Below are positions 27,770 through 36,408 of a stretch of DNA of 40,088 bases, piece after piece. The stretch spans positions 1 to 40,088 of the forward strand of contig JAAFJC010000028.1 in NCBI GenBank assembly GCA_013297925.1, in the 5' to 3' direction. Position 1 is the first letter of the stretch; each line of letters opens with the position of its first letter. Origin of the DNA: Comamonadaceae bacterium (GTDB taxonomy: Bacteria; Pseudomonadota; Gammaproteobacteria; Burkholderiales; Burkholderiaceae_C). Below the pieces are notes generated by a model that was not told the origin of the DNA, did no database searches, and worked only from the letters and a program-made list of their open reading frames with translations. The translations under genes were made by a program, and so were the position numbers.

Positions 27770-28951
27770 TCAAAGCATTTCCAAGCACACCGCAGTGCCT
27801 TCACCACCACCAATGCACAGCGTTGCCACGCCTTTTTTCAAGCCGCGAGCTTTGAGCGCGTGCATGAGCGTGACCATGATGCGTGCGCCGGATGCGCCGA
27901 TGGGGTGGCCGAGAGCGCAGGCGCCGCCGTTGACGTTGACGATCTCGTGAGCGACATTGAGCTCGGTCATCAGCGCCATGGGCACGACAGCGAAGGCTTC
28001 GTTGACTTCCCACAGCTGCACATCTTTCACGCTCCAGCCTGCTTTGGCTAGCGCCTTTTGCGTTGCGCCCACGGGGGCGGTGGTGAACCAATTGGGCTCT
28101 TGAGCGTGCATGGCGTGGCCGACGATTTTGGCCAGAGGCTTGCAGCCGAGTTTGGCAGCGGTGCTTTCGCGCATCATCACCAAGGCGGCTGCGCCGTCGT
28201 TGATCGATGACGATGAAGCGGCAGTTATCGTGCCGTCTTTCTTAAACGCGGGCTTGAGCGTGGAAATCTTATCGAGCTTGGCTTTGAGTGGGCCTTCGTC
28301 AACGCTGATGATGCTCTCGCCAGCGCGCGTCTTGACCGTTACCGGCGTGATCTCTGCGGCGAATGCTCCTGATTTAGTAGCAGCTTGCGCACGTTCTACG
28401 CTGGCTATGGCGAATTTATCCTGTGCTTCGCGGCTGAATTTGTATTTCTCAGCGCACTCTTCGCCAAACGTGCCCATCGCGCGGCCGGGCTCGTAAGCGT
28501 CTTCCAAGCCGTCGAGCATCATGTGATCAAAAATGCGGTCATGCCCGATGCGGATGCCGCTACGGCCTTTGAGCAAAAGATGCGGCGCATTCGTCATGCT
28601 CTCCATGCCGCCTGCAATCATCACATCCACGCTGCCCGCTGCGAGCATGTCATGCGCAAACATCGCCGCGCGCATGCCCGAGCCACACATTTTGGAGAGC
28701 GTCACAGCGCCTGCGCCTTTGGGTAGGCCGCCTTTGAACGCCGCTTGGCGAGCCGGCGCTTGGCCTTGGCCGGCCATCAGGCAGTTGCCAAACAAAACTT
28801 CGTTCACCGTATCCGGCGAAATGCCGGCGCGCTCAACAGCCGCTTTGATGGCAGCGCCACCGAGGTCATGCGCAGAAAGAGCGGCGAAATCGCCCTGAAA
28901 AGCGCCCATGGGAGTGCGGGCGGCGGAGACGATGACGATGGGGTCTTGCAT
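27770..28951 (-). CDS. Acetyl-CoA acetyltransferase (thiolase)
   Basis: This 393-residue thiolase has the nucleophile cysteine in LSKMCGSGMRA (near residue 89), the histidine in GACALGHPIGASG and the second cysteine in ATLCIGGGEGTA. It makes acetoacetyl-CoA or cleaves 3-ketoacyl-CoA. ATG 28951 follows AGGAACAGCT; the longer open frame is not needed. It heads an operon with the orphan and the acyl-CoA dehydrogenase. A stretch near residues 182-196 (ASVERAQAATKSG) coincides with a diverged 49-bp repeat-like sequence, although the protein length there is normal for the family. Confidence 0.93.
   Translation of the reverse strand: MQDPIVIVSAARTPMGAFQGDFAALSAHDLGGAAIKAAVERAGISPDTVNEVLFGNCLMAGQGQAPARQAAFKGGLPKGAGAVTLSKMCGSGMRAAMFAHDMLAAGSVDVMIAGGMESMTNAPHLLLKGRSGIRIGHDRIFDHMMLDGLEDAYEPGRAMGTFGEECAEKYKFSREAQDKFAIASVERAQAATKSGAFAAEITPVTVKTRAGESIISVDEGPLKAKLDKISTLKPAFKKDGTITAASSSSINDGAAALVMMRESTAAKLGCKPLAKIVGHAMHAQEPNWFTTAPVGATQKALAKAGWSVKDVQLWEVNEAFAVVPMALMTELNVAHEIVNVNGGACALGHPIGASGARIMVTLMHALKARGLKKGVATLCIGGGEGTAVCLEML
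28365..28411 (+). repeat. 49-bp element-like sequence, copy 6 (2 nt shorter, antisense in thiolase)
   Basis: GCTCCTGATTTAGTAGC, then AGCTTGCGCACGTT, then TACGCTGGCTATGGC follow the element layout with two bases missing near the end. As the thiolase protein is of normal length here, the match may be convergent; it is listed with reserve. Confidence 0.4.
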
Positions 28952-29087
28952 AGCTGTTCCTAGAAAGTTTGCCACTGGAATTGACTACCAAGCGGCATGA
29001 AGATGACATTCTCGGAGCTTAGCTGATTTCCTGTTTCCGGTTGGGCTATACGTGATTTGACGTAAGCCGTCTATCAAACGTTGAAGT

Positions 29088-29294
29088 TTAAAGCGGTGAT
29101 GGCTTGCTGTGCAGAGCGTCGATTTCTTCGTCGCTCAAGGTGCGGGCTTCGTTTTCTAGCAGGATGGGGATGCCGTCGCGGATGGGGTAGGCCAAGCGGG
29201 CGCTGCGGCTGATGAGCTCGTTTTTCTCGCGGTCAAGCGTGAGCGGGCCCTTGGTGACGGGGCAGACGAGGAGTTCGAGGAGTTTGGAGTCCAT
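29088..29294 (-). CDS. Trm112 family protein (YcaR-like)
   Basis: This 68-residue protein with [31 protein letters not shown] is the typical small protein found after lpxK in proteobacteria. The family is related to the zinc-ribbon methyltransferase activator Trm112. Of the usual zinc ligands only one cysteine remains, as in many bacterial members. It starts 7 bp after the lpxK stop. The usual next genes kdsB and adk are missing; 136 bp of non-coding DNA and the thiolase operon follow. Confidence 0.9.
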   Translation of the reverse strand: MDSKLLELLVCPVTKGPLTLDREKNELISRSARLAYPIRDGIPILLENEARTLSDEEIDALHSKPSPL

Positions 29295-29301
29295 GATGTT
29301 T

Positions 29302-30300
29302 TCACTTCACTATGGCTAGAGATGATAGCTTTTCGAGCAGGTCCGTGGTGAAGGCTTCGGGGAGATTCACTTGCAACGGAACGGCAGCGATGGTGCATTG
29401 CTGGGCGAAGGGTGTTTTCCAGAGCTTTACGGCATCTTTTTGAGTGCAAATCAGCCATTGGCCTGCATGGAATGTGCGGGAGGCGCTATTGAAATCATAG
29501 TGATCGGGGAGCGGGATGGTTTCTTTCAAGCGCAGGCCGCGCTCGAGCAGCATGCTGAAAAAGCTCTCTGGGTTGGCGATGCCAGCCAACGCTGTGAGCT
29601 CGTGCTGAGCCAAATCTGTGAGCGTAATCTGCGTGCCATCCGCAAGCAAGGCATGGTCTGCTAGTTTGCGTTCTATTTCAAAACCCACCTCGAAACCGCC
29701 GCGATGCAAAACGAAATCCACATTGCGTGGCCAAGATTCTCTGAGCGGCCCTGCAGGCAATAAGCGGCCATTGCCAATGCCGCGCTCGTCAAACACGCAA
29801 ATCTCGATATCGCGTTGTAAAGCAAGGTGTTGCAGGCCGTCGTCGCAGAGGATCGCATTGGTTTGTGGATAGGCAGCGAGTAAAGCGAGGGCCGCTTCTG
29901 ACCGTTCGTTAGCTACGAACACAGGGGCGCTCAGCGCAGATTTGATCAGGGCTGGTTCGTCACCCGATTCAAAAACTGGCGTATCGCACAAAACTTCAAG
30001 CACGCCAGAGCCTTTGCGCCCATACCCGCGCGAGACAATGCCCGGCTTGAAGCCTTGATCTTGCAAAAGCTTTGCAAGCGCCATCACAATCGGCGTTTTC
30101 CCCGCACCGCCAGCGATCACGTTGCCCACCACGATCACTGGCACGGAGATGCGCATGCTGTTCATCACGCCGTTGGCATACAGCGTTCGCCTAAGCTTCA
30201 CCAGGCCGCCATACACCCAGCTCACATCGAGCAGCGCGAGCGAGAGCCAATCCTTTTTAGGCGAGTACCAAGATTTTTGCAGCCGCTCAGAAAATCCCAT
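29302..30300 (-). CDS. lpxK: Tetraacyldisaccharide 4'-kinase
   Basis: This 332-residue inner-membrane kinase phosphorylates the 4' position of the lipid A precursor. Visible are the P-loop [16 protein letters not shown] (residues about 58-73), [25 protein letters not shown] and [11 protein letters not shown] 30300 is preferred over the open frame to 30345, which would overlap exbD. It follows exbD after 16 bp and precedes the Trm112 gene, the standard proteobacterial order, linking energised outer-membrane transport and envelope biogenesis. Confidence 0.94.
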   Translation of the reverse strand: MGFSERLQKSWYSPKKDWLSLALLDVSWVYGGLVKLRRTLYANGVMNSMRISVPVIVVGNVIAGGAGKTPIVMALAKLLQDQGFKPGIVSRGYGRKGSGVLEVLCDTPVFESGDEPALIKSALSAPVFVANERSEAALALLAAYPQTNAILCDDGLQHLALQRDIEICVFDERGIGNGRLLPAGPLRESWPRNVDFVLHRGGFEVGFEIERKLADHALLADGTQITLTDLAQHELTALAGIANPESFFSMLLERGLRLKETIPLPDHYDFNSASRTFHAGQWLICTQKDAVKLWKTPFAQQCTIAAVPLQVNLPEAFTTDLLEKLSSLAIVK

Positions 30301-30316
30301 GGCGGCGTGGCTTTGA

Positions 30317-30736
30317 TTACTTGTTGCCAGAAGGCTGCGTTGCAAACGTTACCTGCTGCAAACCCGCGCGCCGTGCCGCTTCCATCACGCTGATCACCGC
30401 TTGATGGGTGGAGAGCGCATCGGCGCTGATGATCACCACCGTGTCTTTACCGGCTTTGGCTGCACTAGCAAGCGCAGAAGAAATCGCATCGACGCTCTTG
30501 CCTTCCACGGCGGTTTTGTTCACCGCGTAGCGCCCATCGCTGCTCACGCTCACGATCAGCTCTTTGGGATAGTCACGCTGCGCATCGGTATCTGCCGTGG
30601 GCAGCTTCAGCTGCATTTCAGTGAACTTGCTGTAGGTGGTGGAGAGCATCAAGAAAATGAGCACGACCAAGAGCACATCGATGAACGGGATGAGATTGAT
30701 CTCGGGCTCTTCACGGTTGTTGCGGCGAAAGTTCAT
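30317..30736 (-). CDS. exbD: ExbD/TolR-family biopolymer transport protein
   Basis: This 139-residue protein has a short cytoplasmic N-terminus, one membrane helix (INLIPFIDVLLVVLIFLML, residues about 13-31) with the essential aspartate, and a periplasmic domain. With ExbB it forms the proton-driven motor that energises TonB or TolA. ATG 30736 is 10 bp after the exbB stop. The longer open frame is a shadow of the exbB end. Whether it serves TonB or another system cannot be told from the window. Confidence 0.93.
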   Translation of the reverse strand: MNFRRNNREEPEINLIPFIDVLLVVLIFLMLSTTYSKFTEMQLKLPTADTDAQRDYPKELIVSVSSDGRYAVNKTAVEGKSVDAISSALASAAKAGKDTVVIISADALSTHQAVISVMEAARRAGLQQVTFATQPSGNK

Positions 30737-30746
30737 CGTGGATCTT

Positions 30747-31391
30747 TCAATAGCCGCCATTGCGCATGGCCAGCAAATGCCGCGCCATTTTGTCTGCAGC
30801 GAGCTCCAAGCTGAGCAAATAGTCATCCACGCGAGCGCGGAAATAGCGCCAGAAGATCAGCGCGGGGATGGCGATGATCAGGCCGAAAGCCGTGTTGTAG
30901 AGCGCAATGGAAATACCATGCGCCAGCTGCTGCGGGTTGCCAACGCCGCCGCCAGCGCCCGAGCCGCCGCCCTGGGAGCCGAAGATTTCAATCATGCCGA
31001 TGACTGTTCCGAGCAGACCAAGCAAAGGGGCTGCAGAGGCAATCGTGGCAATGGCGGGCAAGTAGCGCTCCAGCTTAGCAGTGACTTGGCGGCCAGCGCC
31101 TTCCATCGCGTTGCGCAGCTCCTCTTCAGAGCAGCGCGGGTTGCTGTTCATGGCGCGCATCCCAGAGGCGAGCACCTTGCCCAGCGCCGAATTCGCTTCG
31201 AGCTGATTCACCACTTCGCCTGAGGGCAGACTTTGGCGCGAGACGGCGATGGCTTCGTCCAGCAATTTCGGTGGTGCAACTTTCGCTGTTTTCAGTGCAA
31301 CAAAGCGCTCAATAATGAGCGCTAATCCGAGGATGGAGCAGGCAATCAGAGGCCAAATCGGCCAACCAGCGGCTTGTATGATCGAGAGCAC
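30747..31391 (-). CDS. exbB: ExbB/TolQ-family motor protein
   Basis: This 214-residue protein has three membrane helices (residues about 5-25, 108-135, 155-178) and the motif APLLGLLGTVIGMIEIF typical of MotA/TolQ/ExbB. A GTG at 31391 is the likely start, following AGGAG with 7-nt spacing; the open frame upstream runs into xseA. It is the first gene of the exbB-exbD-lpxK-Trm112 unit and is divergent from xseA, with only 28 bp between the two starts. A glycine-rich segment GSQGGGSGAGGGVG lies between helices two and three. Confidence 0.93.
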   Translation of the reverse strand: MLSIIQAAGWPIWPLIACSILGLALIIERFVALKTAKVAPPKLLDEAIAVSRQSLPSGEVVNQLEANSALGKVLASGMRAMNSNPRCSEEELRNAMEGAGRQVTAKLERYLPAIATIASAAPLLGLLGTVIGMIEIFGSQGGGSGAGGGVGNPQQLAHGISIALYNTAFGLIIAIPALIFWRYFRARVDDYLLSLELAADKMARHLLAMRNGGY

Positions 31392-31419
31392 GAGAGATCT
31401 CCTGAGAATTTCCCACATT

Positions 31420-32742
31420 ATGCGCGATGATGCTATGGTTTTTGAAGTCACTGGCTCAAGTCGAGTTTGGGCGGTGGGCGCGCTCGTGCGGGCAGTGGCG
31501 GATGCGCTGGAAGCTCGCTTCAATCCCGTGAGCGTGAAAGGCGAGATCACCGGCTTTTCTCGTGCTGCCAGCGGGCATTGCTATTTTTCGTTGAAGGATG
31601 AAGCCGGCCAGATTCGCTGCGCGATGTTTCGCCGCGCGGCCAGCTTGATGGATTTCCAGCCGAAAGAGGGCGATTTGGTTGAGCTGCGCGGGCGCATCAG
31701 CATTTATGAGCCGCGCGGGGATTTGCAGCTGATTGTGGAGAGCCTGCAAAAGGCGGGGCAGGGCGCTTGGTTTGAGCAATTTCTCAAGCTTAAGGCGCAG
31801 CTGGAAGCCGAGGGGCTGTTTGATGCCGCTCGCAAACGTGCCATTCCTCTTGCGCCGCGCGGCATTGGCTTGGTCACCTCCAGCGGCGCAGCGGCCTTGC
31901 AAGACGTGGCCACGGCGCTCGCTAGGCGTGTGCCGCATATTCCAGTGTGGTTTGCGCCAGCTTCTGTGCAGGGCAATGCAGCGCCTGCTGAGCTGGTCGA
32001 AGCGCTACAAAAACTGTATCACGCCGCGCAGATTCCACGCCGGCAATCAGGCGATTTGGCTGATAAAACACCCCAAATTGATGTGATCTTGCTCGTGCGT
32101 GGCGGTGGCTCCATCGAAGACCTCTGGGCATTCAACAACGAAGCCCTCGCGCGCACCATCGCGCAAAGCCCCGTGCCCATCATCAGCGGCGTGGGCCACG
32201 AGACGGACTTCACCATCGCCGATTTCGTCGCCGATCTGCGCGCCCCCACGCCCACAGCCGCCGCCGAGCTCTGCGCCACAGACCGCGCCACCTGGCTGGG
32301 CGCAGCCGGTCTCATGCAAGAGCGCCTGGAAGAAGCTGTGCAAGACGCACTCGATGCCCAAGCCCAGCGCGTTGACACCGCCGCCCGCCGCCTCGCCCGC
32401 CCGAGCGATGTGCTTGCCGAGCAGCGCCTCGGTTTGCAGCATCTGGCCTTCGGATTGAAGCAGCGCTTACTATCATTTCATGAGCAATCCGCGCAGGAAA
32501 TACGCCGGCGAGAAGCCGATTTCTCTCAAAAAACCCTGCAATTCATCAGCAAAGCCAGCGACCGCCAGCAACGCGCCGCGCAAGCCCTGGAGCACCTCAA
32601 CCCGCAACGCGTCTTGGAACGCGGCTTTGCCGTGTTGCAAGATGCGCAAGGCAGCGTGATCAAAAGCACTGCTCAAGCCTCGCAAGGATTGGCCCTCAAA
32701 GCCCGGCTGGCCGATGGCGAGATTGCGCTATCGGTGCAATAG
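31420..32742 (+). CDS. xseA: Exodeoxyribonuclease VII large subunit
   Basis: This 440-residue nuclease subunit degrades single-stranded DNA with XseB. It has an N-terminal OB-fold (residues about 8-105, ending [16 protein letters not shown]), the catalytic domain with [25 protein letters not shown] and [29 protein letters not shown], and C-terminal coiled coil ending [15 protein letters not shown] 31420 is chosen on similarity; MVFEV at 31435 is an alternative. Two 49-bp repeat copies lie within it, one just before the RGGG motif (adding an [12 protein letters not shown] segment) and one in the coiled coil. The xseB gene is not nearby. Confidence 0.94.
   Translation: MRDDAMVFEVTGSSRVWAVGALVRAVADALEARFNPVSVKGEITGFSRAASGHCYFSLKDEAGQIRCAMFRRAASLMDFQPKEGDLVELRGRISIYEPRGDLQLIVESLQKAGQGAWFEQFLKLKAQLEAEGLFDAARKRAIPLAPRGIGLVTSSGAAALQDVATALARRVPHIPVWFAPASVQGNAAPAELVEALQKLYHAAQIPRRQSGDLADKTPQIDVILLVRGGGSIEDLWAFNNEALARTIAQSPVPIISGVGHETDFTIADFVADLRAPTPTAAAELCATDRATWLGAAGLMQERLEEAVQDALDAQAQRVDTAARRLARPSDVLAEQRLGLQHLAFGLKQRLLSFHEQSAQEIRRREADFSQKTLQFISKASDRQQRAAQALEHLNPQRVLERGFAVLQDAQGSVIKSTAQASQGLALKARLADGEIALSVQ
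32004..32052 (+). repeat. 49-bp dispersed element, copy 7 (sense, xseA catalytic domain)
   Basis: GCTACAAAAACTGTATC, then CCGCGCAGATTCC, then ACGCCGGCAATCAGGC. It is translated as [16 protein letters not shown]. The 3' half is nearly identical to that of copy 2 (CGCGCAGATTC). It uses the same frame as the second xseA copy. Confidence 0.72.
32469..32517 (+). repeat. 49-bp dispersed element, copy 8 (sense, xseA coiled coil)
   Basis: ACTATCATTTCATGAGC, then TCCGCGCAGGAAA, then TACGCCGGCGAGAAGCC. It is translated as [16 protein letters not shown], a charged helical stretch. It is one of two copies in the same gene and frame, 465 bp apart. Confidence 0.72.
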
Positions 32743-32774
32743 ATTCATTGCATCAAACAGGGACAATTCCTGCC

Positions 32775-32802
32775 TTGAAAATACCGCTTGGCAAGCTATC
32801 TA
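32775..32802 (+). promoter_or_regulatory. Possible promoter of sodB
   Basis: TTGAAA (32775-32780) and TATCTA (32797-32802) are 16 bp apart and lie 35 bp before the sodB ATG. The nearby TACAAT at 32801 is another candidate -10. The evidence is weak and based on position. Confidence 0.3.
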
Positions 32803-32836
32803 CAATTCACCGTTTAACACCACAGAGGAAATCACC

Positions 32837-33418
32837 ATGGAACACACCCTACCCGCTCTCCCCTACGCGATTGACGCGCTCTCTCCCCACTACAGCAAAG
32901 AAGCCCTCGAATTCCACCACGGCAAGCACCACAATGCCTACGTCGTCAACCTCAACAACCTGCAAAAAGGCACAGAGTTTGAAGCCAAGAGCCTGGAAGA
33001 CATCATCAAAAGCAGCTCCGGCGGCATCTACAACAACAGCGCCCAAATCTGGAACCACACCTTCTTCTGGAGCTGCATGAAGCCCCAAGGTGGCGGTGAG
33101 CCATCCGGCGCTTTGGCAGCAGCCATCAACGCGAAATTTGGCAGCTACGCCGCTTTCAAAGAAGCCTTCACCAAGAGCGCCGTAGGCAACTTCGGGTCCG
33201 GCTGGACATGGCTCGTGAAAAAGCCGGATGGCTCAGTTGACATCGTCAACACCGGCGCTGCTGGCACGCCGCTCACCACCGCAGACAAAGCCTTGCTCAC
33301 GGTTGACGTGTGGGAACACGCCTACTACATCGACTACCGCAACGCCCGCCCCAAATTCGTCGAGACCTTCCTCAACAGTTTGGTGAACTGGGAGTTTGCT
33401 GAGAAGAACTTTGCTTGA
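32837..33418 (+). CDS. sodB: Superoxide dismutase, iron type
   Basis: This 193-residue enzyme converts superoxide to hydrogen peroxide and oxygen. Metal ligands are the first His of [12 protein letters not shown], the His of IWNHTFFW, and Asp/His in [24 protein letters not shown] and the LPALPY start favour the iron class. ATG 32837 follows GAGGAAATCACC. It lies 94 bp after xseA and has its own likely promoter and a strong terminator. The adjacent order xseA-sodB is common in Burkholderiales as far as I recall. Confidence 0.95.
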   Translation: MEHTLPALPYAIDALSPHYSKEALEFHHGKHHNAYVVNLNNLQKGTEFEAKSLEDIIKSSSGGIYNNSAQIWNHTFFWSCMKPQGGGEPSGALAAAINAKFGSYAAFKEAFTKSAVGNFGSGWTWLVKKPDGSVDIVNTGAAGTPLTTADKALLTVDVWEHAYYIDYRNARPKFVETFLNSLVNWEFAEKNFA

Positions 33419-33436
33419 ACGCATTGAGCTCTAAGA

Positions 33437-33462
33437 AAGCCAGCCGAGAGGCTGGTTTTTTT
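33437..33462 (+). terminator. Intrinsic terminator after sodB
   Basis: CCAGCC, loop GAGA, GGCTGG and TTTTTTT form a rho-independent terminator 19 bp after the sodB stop. The next gene starts only 12 bp later. Confidence 0.92.
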
Positions 33463-33473
33463 CTGTGCAAGCT

Positions 33474-34103
33474 ATGACTCGCCCTTTGCTCTACACCTAC
33501 CGCCGCTGCCCCTACGCCATGCGCGCACGTATGGCGTTGATCGTCTCGGGTATTGCGTTTGACGCATATGAAATCAGCTTGCGCGATAAGCCAGCCGCGA
33601 TGCTGGCTGCTTCGCCCAAAGGCACCGTGCCCGTACTCGTTTTGACAAGCGGTGAAGTGCTCGAAGAAAGCTTGCAGATCATGCGCTGGGCCTTTGAGCA
33701 AGGCTTTGAGCCGTGGTGGGTAGGTGCTCAAACACCGAGTAATCAAGCACTCATCGCGCTCAATGACGGCGCTTTCAAGCAACAACTTGATCGCTACAAG
33801 TATCCCGAACGGTACGTCGCCAGCGAGCGAGAGATGCATCGCGATCAAGCCGTGCGTGGTTTGCTGCAAAAGCTTGAGCAGCGCCTTGCAGCAGATGCGT
33901 ATCTAGGCGACGCAACGGCTTGCGCGGCCGATCTCGCCATCTTCCCCTTCGTGCGCCAGTTTCGCGCCGTCGATGAGGCGTGGTTTGATGCGCAAGCTTT
34001 GCCTGCAACTCAGAAATGGCTACAAAATTGGCTGCAATCAGAGCTGTTTGAGCAATGCATGAAAAAGCTGCCAACAAATCAGCACGTTATCTTCAGTTCA
34101 TAG
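33474..34103 (+). CDS. Glutathione S-transferase-like protein
   Basis: This 209-residue protein has an N-terminal thioredoxin fold starting LLYTYRRCPYAMRARMAL (CPYA site, as in omega-type or glutaredoxin-like GSTs), SPKGTVPVLVL and EESLQIMRW, followed by a helical C-terminal domain from about residue 90. ATG 33474 is preferred to the GTG at 33465. It begins just after the sodB terminator, so its promoter must overlap or it depends on read-through. Function is probably thiol transfer or detoxification. It converges on the aldehyde dehydrogenase gene. Confidence 0.85.
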   Translation: MTRPLLYTYRRCPYAMRARMALIVSGIAFDAYEISLRDKPAAMLAASPKGTVPVLVLTSGEVLEESLQIMRWAFEQGFEPWWVGAQTPSNQALIALNDGAFKQQLDRYKYPERYVASEREMHRDQAVRGLLQKLEQRLAADAYLGDATACAADLAIFPFVRQFRAVDEAWFDAQALPATQKWLQNWLQSELFEQCMKKLPTNQHVIFSS

Positions 34104-34118
34104 AAATATAGAGAAAAT

Positions 34119-34167
34119 GGCTGATCACCGGCGTATCTATTGCGCAAGCAGATATTAAATTCGTAGC
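34119..34167 (-). repeat. 49-bp dispersed element, copy 9 (intergenic, convergent gene ends)
   Basis: On the minus strand: GCTACGAATTTAATATC, then TGCTTGCGCAATAGA, then TACGCCGGTGATCAGCC. It fills nearly the entire 68-bp gap between the GST and aldehyde dehydrogenase stops, ending 5 bp from the latter. Confidence 0.8.
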
Positions 34168-34171
34168 ACTC

Positions 34172-35605
34172 TTAGCCGTGCTTGATCGCCACGGTCTTGA
34201 GCTGCGTAAATCCATAAAGCGCTTCAAACCCCTTCTCGCGCCCATAGCCTGAGGATTTCATGCCGCCAAAGGGCAGCTCTACGCCGCCACCTGCGCCGTA
34301 GTTGTTGATGAAGACTTGGCCGCTCTGGATGCGTTTTGCCAAGCGCAGTTGGCGGGAGCCATCGCGCGTCCACAGGCCCGCAACGAGGCCGAATTTGGTG
34401 GCGTTGGCCATTCTGATCGCGTCGTCTTCATCTTTGAATTTCATAGCGCAGAGCACGGGGCCGAAGATTTCTTCTTGGGCTAGGCGGTGATGCACAGGCA
34501 CATCGCGTAAGAGCGTGGGGGCTTGGTAGAAGCCACCCTCGGGAGCCTCATCGACCACCTTGCCTTGCGCCACCATCGGTATGCCAGCCACTTGTGCATC
34601 CGAGAGGAAATCCCACACGCGCTGCTGCTGGCTTTGGCGAATCAGCGGGCCCAGATCCAAATCCATCGCGGGCGGGCCGGCGCGGAGGTTTTCAAAAGCT
34701 GCGCCTAGGCGATCAAGCAGTTTGTCGTAGATCAATTCATCAATCAAGAGGCGTGAGCCAGCGGAGCAGGTTTGCCCTGCGTTTTGCACGATGGCGTTGA
34801 TGATCACGGGAATGGCGGCATCCAAATCTGCATCGGCAAACACGATTTGCGGGCTTTTGCCGCCGAGCTCCAGCGTCACGGGGCAATGCCGCTCGGCGGC
34901 TACTTGCTGGATGATCGTGCCGACGCGCGGGCTGCCGGTGAAGCTGATGTGATCAATGCCGGGATGCTTGGCAATCGCGTCTCCCACTTCATGGCCATAA
35001 CCGGTGACGATGTTGATCGCACCAGCTGGAAAGCCTACTTCCGCTGCGAGCTGCGCCACCCGCAGGATGGACAGACATGCATCCTCCGAAGGTTTGACGA
35101 CGCAGACATTGCCCGCCGCCAGCGCTCCGCCCACGCTGCGGCCAAAAATCTGCATCGGGTAATTCCAAGGAATGATGTTGCCCACCACGCCAAAGGCCTC
35201 GCGCCAGGTGAATACGGCAAAGCCATTCTGATAAGGAATCGTCTCGCCCATCAACTTATCCGCCGCACCTGCGTAAAACTCAAAATAGCGCGCCAGCGCC
35301 GCCGCATCGGCCTTGGCCTGCTTCACGGGTTTGCCGCAATCGCGCTGCTCAATCGCAGCCAGCTCATCCGCTTGCTCGGCCACCTTCATCGAGAGCTTCA
35401 TCAGCAAACGCCCGCGCTCAGCAGCGGTAATGTGCTGCCACACATTCTCGTAGCAAGCACGCGCGGATTTCACCGCCGCATCTACATCTTGAGCTGTGCC
35501 GCGCGCGATTTGCTCATACACCTCGCCGCTCGCGGGGTCGGTCATGGGCAGCGTTTGGCCGCTGGAGGCGGGGACGTTTTGGTTGTGGATGTAGTGGTGT
35601 TGCAT
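34172..35605 (-). CDS. NAD(P)-dependent aldehyde dehydrogenase (betaine/aminoaldehyde type)
   Basis: This 477-residue enzyme oxidises an aldehyde to the acid. The general-base Glu is in LELGGKSPQIVF, the nucleophile Cys in NAGQTCSAGSR, and the cofactor site is IIPWNYPMQIF with FTGSPRVG. Other landmarks are EEIFGPVL and LPFGGMKSSGYGREKG. Similarity is to betaine- or gamma-aminobutyraldehyde dehydrogenases; the substrate is not fixed. ATG 35605 (MQHHYIHN) is the only good start. The gene stands alone between repeat elements on both sides. Confidence 0.9.
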   Translation of the reverse strand: MQHHYIHNQNVPASSGQTLPMTDPASGEVYEQIARGTAQDVDAAVKSARACYENVWQHITAAERGRLLMKLSMKVAEQADELAAIEQRDCGKPVKQAKADAAALARYFEFYAGAADKLMGETIPYQNGFAVFTWREAFGVVGNIIPWNYPMQIFGRSVGGALAAGNVCVVKPSEDACLSILRVAQLAAEVGFPAGAINIVTGYGHEVGDAIAKHPGIDHISFTGSPRVGTIIQQVAAERHCPVTLELGGKSPQIVFADADLDAAIPVIINAIVQNAGQTCSAGSRLLIDELIYDKLLDRLGAAFENLRAGPPAMDLDLGPLIRQSQQQRVWDFLSDAQVAGIPMVAQGKVVDEAPEGGFYQAPTLLRDVPVHHRLAQEEIFGPVLCAMKFKDEDDAIRMANATKFGLVAGLWTRDGSRQLRLAKRIQSGQVFINNYGAGGGVELPFGGMKSSGYGREKGFEALYGFTQLKTVAIKHG

Positions 35606-35639
35606 GATGATTTACTGATCTGCCATCGTGAACTTTAAA

Positions 35640-35689
35640 CCGTTTACCCTGAACTTGTCGAAGGGTTTCGACAAGCTCAACCCGAACGG
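35640..35689. repeat. REP-like palindrome, family A, copy 3
   Basis: CCGTTTACCCTGAACTTGTC and GACAAGCTCAACCCGAACGG form a 50-bp palindrome with almost no spacer, between the GNAT end and the aldehyde dehydrogenase start. It has more changes than copies 1 and 2. Confidence 0.82.
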
Positions 35690-35730
35690 AATAAAACGAC
35701 ACGTCTTGCCGTCATAAGAACGACGCTCAA

Positions 35731-36327
35731 TTAACGTGGTTTATCAAGCTGATAGAGCAACTGCGCCTTGGCCTCAGGCCATTCGCCCGCTGTCATGCTG
35801 TACATCACAGTATCGCGGATCGTGCCATCTCGGCGCAGGGCGTGGCCACGAATGATGCCGTCTTTACGCGCGCCCAAGCGCTCAATCGCGGCTTGGCTGC
35901 GAAAGTTGAAATTATCAGTGCGCCAGCCTACAGTTTTACATTCCAGGGTCTCAAACGCATGCTGCATCATGAGGAGCTTGCAAGTGCTGTTGAGATGCGT
36001 GCGCTGCATGCTCTGCGCATACCAGGTGTAGCCAATCTCCACACGGCGCACGGCAGGCAGGATGTCGTGATAGCTGCTGGAGCCGAGCACTTTGCCCGAT
36101 GCTTCATCGATCACGGCAAAGGCAAAGCGGTCTGCCATTTTGTGCGCTGTTTCAATGTAAGCGCGCACGTTTTCTGGTTCGGGAACGGAGGTGATACGCA
36201 ACTTCCACAGCTCGCCATCTTTGGCTGCTTCGCGCAAGCCTTCCTCATGCGAGAGCGCAAGCGGCTCTAAGCGCACGCCGCGCAGGCTCAAGGTGACGGG
36301 GGAGACGAGGGGTATTGATGACATCAT
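35731..36327 (-). CDS. GNAT-family N-acetyltransferase (RimJ/RimL type)
   Basis: This 198-residue enzyme has the RimJ/L layout: VTLSLRGVRLEPLALSHEEG at the start, GSSSYHDILPAVRRVEIGYTWY in the core, LMMQHAFETLECKTVGWRTD, and RSQAAIERLGARKDGIIRGH for the acetyl-CoA side. It acetylates an N-terminal amine or a small molecule; the target is unknown. ATGs at 36327 and 36324 are close to a GGA; an upstream GTG at 36339 touches a 49-bp repeat and is less likely. Another GNAT lies upstream on the same strand, separated by that repeat. Confidence 0.88.
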   Translation of the reverse strand: MMSSIPLVSPVTLSLRGVRLEPLALSHEEGLREAAKDGELWKLRITSVPEPENVRAYIETAHKMADRFAFAVIDEASGKVLGSSSYHDILPAVRRVEIGYTWYAQSMQRTHLNSTCKLLMMQHAFETLECKTVGWRTDNFNFRSQAAIERLGARKDGIIRGHALRRDGTIRDTVMYSMTAGEWPEAKAQLLYQLDKPR

Positions 36328-36337
36328 TGATCCAATC

Positions 36338-36386
36338 ACTATGAAATTAATAGCTGCTTCCGCAATATGTACGCCGGCTGAATGCC
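36338..36386 (+). repeat. 49-bp dispersed element, copy 10 (intergenic, between two GNAT genes)
   Basis: ACTATGAAATTAATAGC, then TGCTTCCGCAATATG, then TACGCCGGCTGAATGCC. It occupies most of the 81-bp gap between the two acetyltransferase genes and ends close to the downstream gene's start. Confidence 0.85.
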
Positions 36387-36408
36387 GATTTTCTTTGAAG
36401 CTGAGTGT

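Noticed and set aside
29310-29345. GATAGCTTTTCGAGCAGG at the lpxK end as another 49-bp element copy
   Set aside because: The first half resembles the element, but the TACGCCGGCGATC half is missing. The match was judged too partial.
29476-29500. GCTATTGAAATCATAG in lpxK as an element half
   Set aside because: It encodes the conserved DHYDF segment of LpxK and has no second half.
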